Assembly (NCBI GenBank): GCA_003232015.1
Contig: QIKU01000199.1
Coordinates: 1-7,813, forward strand
Source: Gammaproteobacteria bacterium
GTDB lineage: Bacteria; Pseudomonadota; Gammaproteobacteria; UBA6429
Length of the DNA stretch: 7,813 nt
Direction: 5' to 3'
The notes beneath the pieces were generated by a model that was not told the DNA's origin, made no database searches, and saw only the letters and a program-made list of their open reading frames with translations. Shown here one piece after another: positions 6,797 to 7,813 of this stretch (its first letter is position 1; each line of letters opens with the position of its first letter). A program made the position numbers and the translations under genes.

Positions 6797-6863
6797 TGGA
6801 ATAGCAATCTTATTTAACCGCAATGGGCTGCTAAATGACAGCACAAAACAAGACGAAACCGGT

Positions 6864-6887
6864 ATTGTTTAGTACACTTTAAACAAT
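6864..6887. promoter_or_regulatory. Inverted repeat overlapping the algZ start codon
   Basis: attgttta (6864-6871) and taaacaat (6880-6887) are perfect 8-bp inverted arms with an 8-bp spacer. The right arm includes the A and T of the algZ ATG (6886-6888). This could be an operator for a dimeric regulator serving the divergent argH/algZ region, or a weak A/T-rich hairpin that hides the algZ start. No recognisable Shine-Dalgarno precedes that ATG. Confidence 0.4.
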
Positions 6888-7813
6888 GTTTAAATTTGCC
6901 CAACGACTCAAACGCAGTAATAATCAATCGGTTTTTTTACCCGATCTTTGTACCATACGCATGGTGTTTGTTGTGATTATTATTGCGCAACTGTTTGCCT
7001 TTATTCTGGTGCTTAGTCCCAATCGCAGTTTAGCCGTTCACTGGATGCAGCTCAGCCTGGTATCGCTGTTTATTCAATGGTGCGCCCTCACCAGCAGTGC
7101 GGTACTTTGTCTACTGCGTAATTCACTGGGGCGGTTCACCGATGCTTTTGCCGGATTCCTAAGCTATATGATTACTCTGATCATTATTTATATTATCAGT
7201 GAACTGACTTATTACGCGCTGGCTGTACCCGCCTGGGAATATATCAATCAGAGTCGTGTGAGCTTTTTAACCCATAACCTGCTTATCGGCGCACTTATTA
7301 GTGGCCCGATATTGCGCTACTTTTATATACAACACCAGTGGAAGCTTAAAGTAACCGCCGAGTCTAAAGCGCGGTTTGCTTCTTTACAGGCGCGGATCCA
7401 TCCACACTTTTTATTTAATAGCCTCAATACCATTGCCAGCCTTACCCGTAGCAAGCCCGAACAGGCAGAAATTGCAGTTGAAAACTTATCCGACCTGTTT
7501 CGTATCAGTCTACGCGATAATGAAAAACCCCATACCATTAAAGAAGAATGTCATTTGTGCCAGCGTTATATTGAAATAGAAATTTTGCGTTTAGGCGACA
7601 GGTTATCCATTGACTGGCAAATAGACAGCCTGCCCGATAATGCCCTGTTACCGCCACTTACATTGCAACCACTGCTGGAAAATGCCATTTACCACGGTAT
7701 CGAACCGCTGGCCGATGGCGGCACAATTGAAATAAAAGGTACATTAACAAAAAACAAATTACTACAAAAACAAATATCCATTGTTATCAGCAACCCGCTA
7801 CCCCCTCACCATA
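6886..7813 (+). CDS. algZ: AlgZ/FimS (LytS-type) membrane sensor histidine kinase, 3' end beyond the window
   Basis: From the ATG at 6886 the plus strand is open for 309 codons to the window end. Hydrophobic segments at about 24-44, 54-77, 88-113 and 126-146 suggest four transmembrane helices. A LytS/YehU-type kinase core (His_kinase, PF06580) follows. The H-box is RIHPHFLFNSLNTI (170-183), with His174 the expected phosphoacceptor by family analogy. The N-box is LQPLLENAIYHG (260-271), with Asn266. The glycine-rich ATP-lid region should lie just past the end. In pseudomonads the algZ(fimS)-algR pair lies beside argH and controls alginate and type IV pilus genes. The same adjacency here supports the name, and predicts an algR-like LytTR response regulator downstream. 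The start has no clear Shine-Dalgarno; an in-frame ATG at residue 26 would cut into the first helix, so the first ATG is preferred. Confidence 0.9.
   Translation, partial: MFKFAQRLKRSNNQSVFLPDLCTIRMVFVVIIIAQLFAFILVLSPNRSLAVHWMQLSLVSLFIQWCALTSSAVLCLLRNSLGRFTDAFAGFLSYMITLIIIYIISELTYYALAVPAWEYINQSRVSFLTHNLLIGALISGPILRYFYIQHQWKLKVTAESKARFASLQARIHPHFLFNSLNTIASLTRSKPEQAEIAVENLSDLFRISLRDNEKPHTIKEECHLCQRYIEIEILRLGDRLSIDWQIDSLPDNALLPPLTLQPLLENAIYHGIEPLADGGTIEIKGTLTKNKLLQKQISIVISNPLPPHH

Noticed and set aside
6757..6807. 17-residue N-terminal extension of ArgH from the ATG at 6807
   Set aside because: The -10 promoter at 6788-6793 lies inside it, and the AAGG ribosome binding site belongs to the ATG at 6756.
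7323..7579. Minus- and plus-strand short frames in the right end
   Set aside because: Both overlap the algZ kinase core in other frames; the H-box and N-box show that the frame starting at 6886 is the real one.

Overview
The window looks like a gammaproteobacterial chromosome carrying a small defence/mobile-element island beside a conserved housekeeping locus. The argument for Gammaproteobacteria is the right end. There, argH (argininosuccinate lyase, minus strand) is divergent from an AlgZ/FimS-type membrane histidine kinase (plus strand, cut by the window end), an arrangement known from pseudomonads and relatives. By eye, the argH/algZ part has a balanced base composition, while positions 1 to about 5330 are visibly AT-richer. 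This fits acquisition of the left part by transfer.

Layout on the minus strand, left to right: (1) the first 20 codons of a REP-associated Y1 (IS200-like) tyrosine transposase, running off the left edge; (2) a 123-codon N-terminal stump of an OLD/RecF-like ATPase, which ends where the transposase unit begins; (3) a small 96-residue protein of unknown function with a possible Cas2/SinR-like fold; (4) a 743-residue cytoplasmic subtilisin-like protease; (5) a 375-residue AAA+ ATPase; (6) a 5x8-bp tandem repeat; (7) a tyrosine recombinase that keeps its catalytic domain but has lost or had disrupted its N-terminal domain; (8) a cluster of three 9-bp inverted elements with 6-bp spacers; (9) argH. 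On the plus strand, algZ starts at 6886.

The central pair, AAA+ ATPase then subtilase, matches the IetA/IetS module in gene order and domain content. IetAS was described first as a plasmid-stabilising toxin-antitoxin pair (IetS protease toxic, IetA ATPase antagonist) and later as an anti-phage system. Both genes have intact active sites. They lie 23 bp apart and are probably co-transcribed with the 96-residue gene, which starts 41 bp after ietS.

The most interesting points are: the 96-residue gene as a possible third component; a helix-turn-helix-like C-terminus on IetA that could allow autoregulation; the tandem octamer between integrase and ietA; and the dif-like inverted-repeat cluster at the argH boundary. 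Together with the disrupted OLD gene and degenerate integrase, these suggest a defence hotspot next to argH whose mobility has largely decayed.
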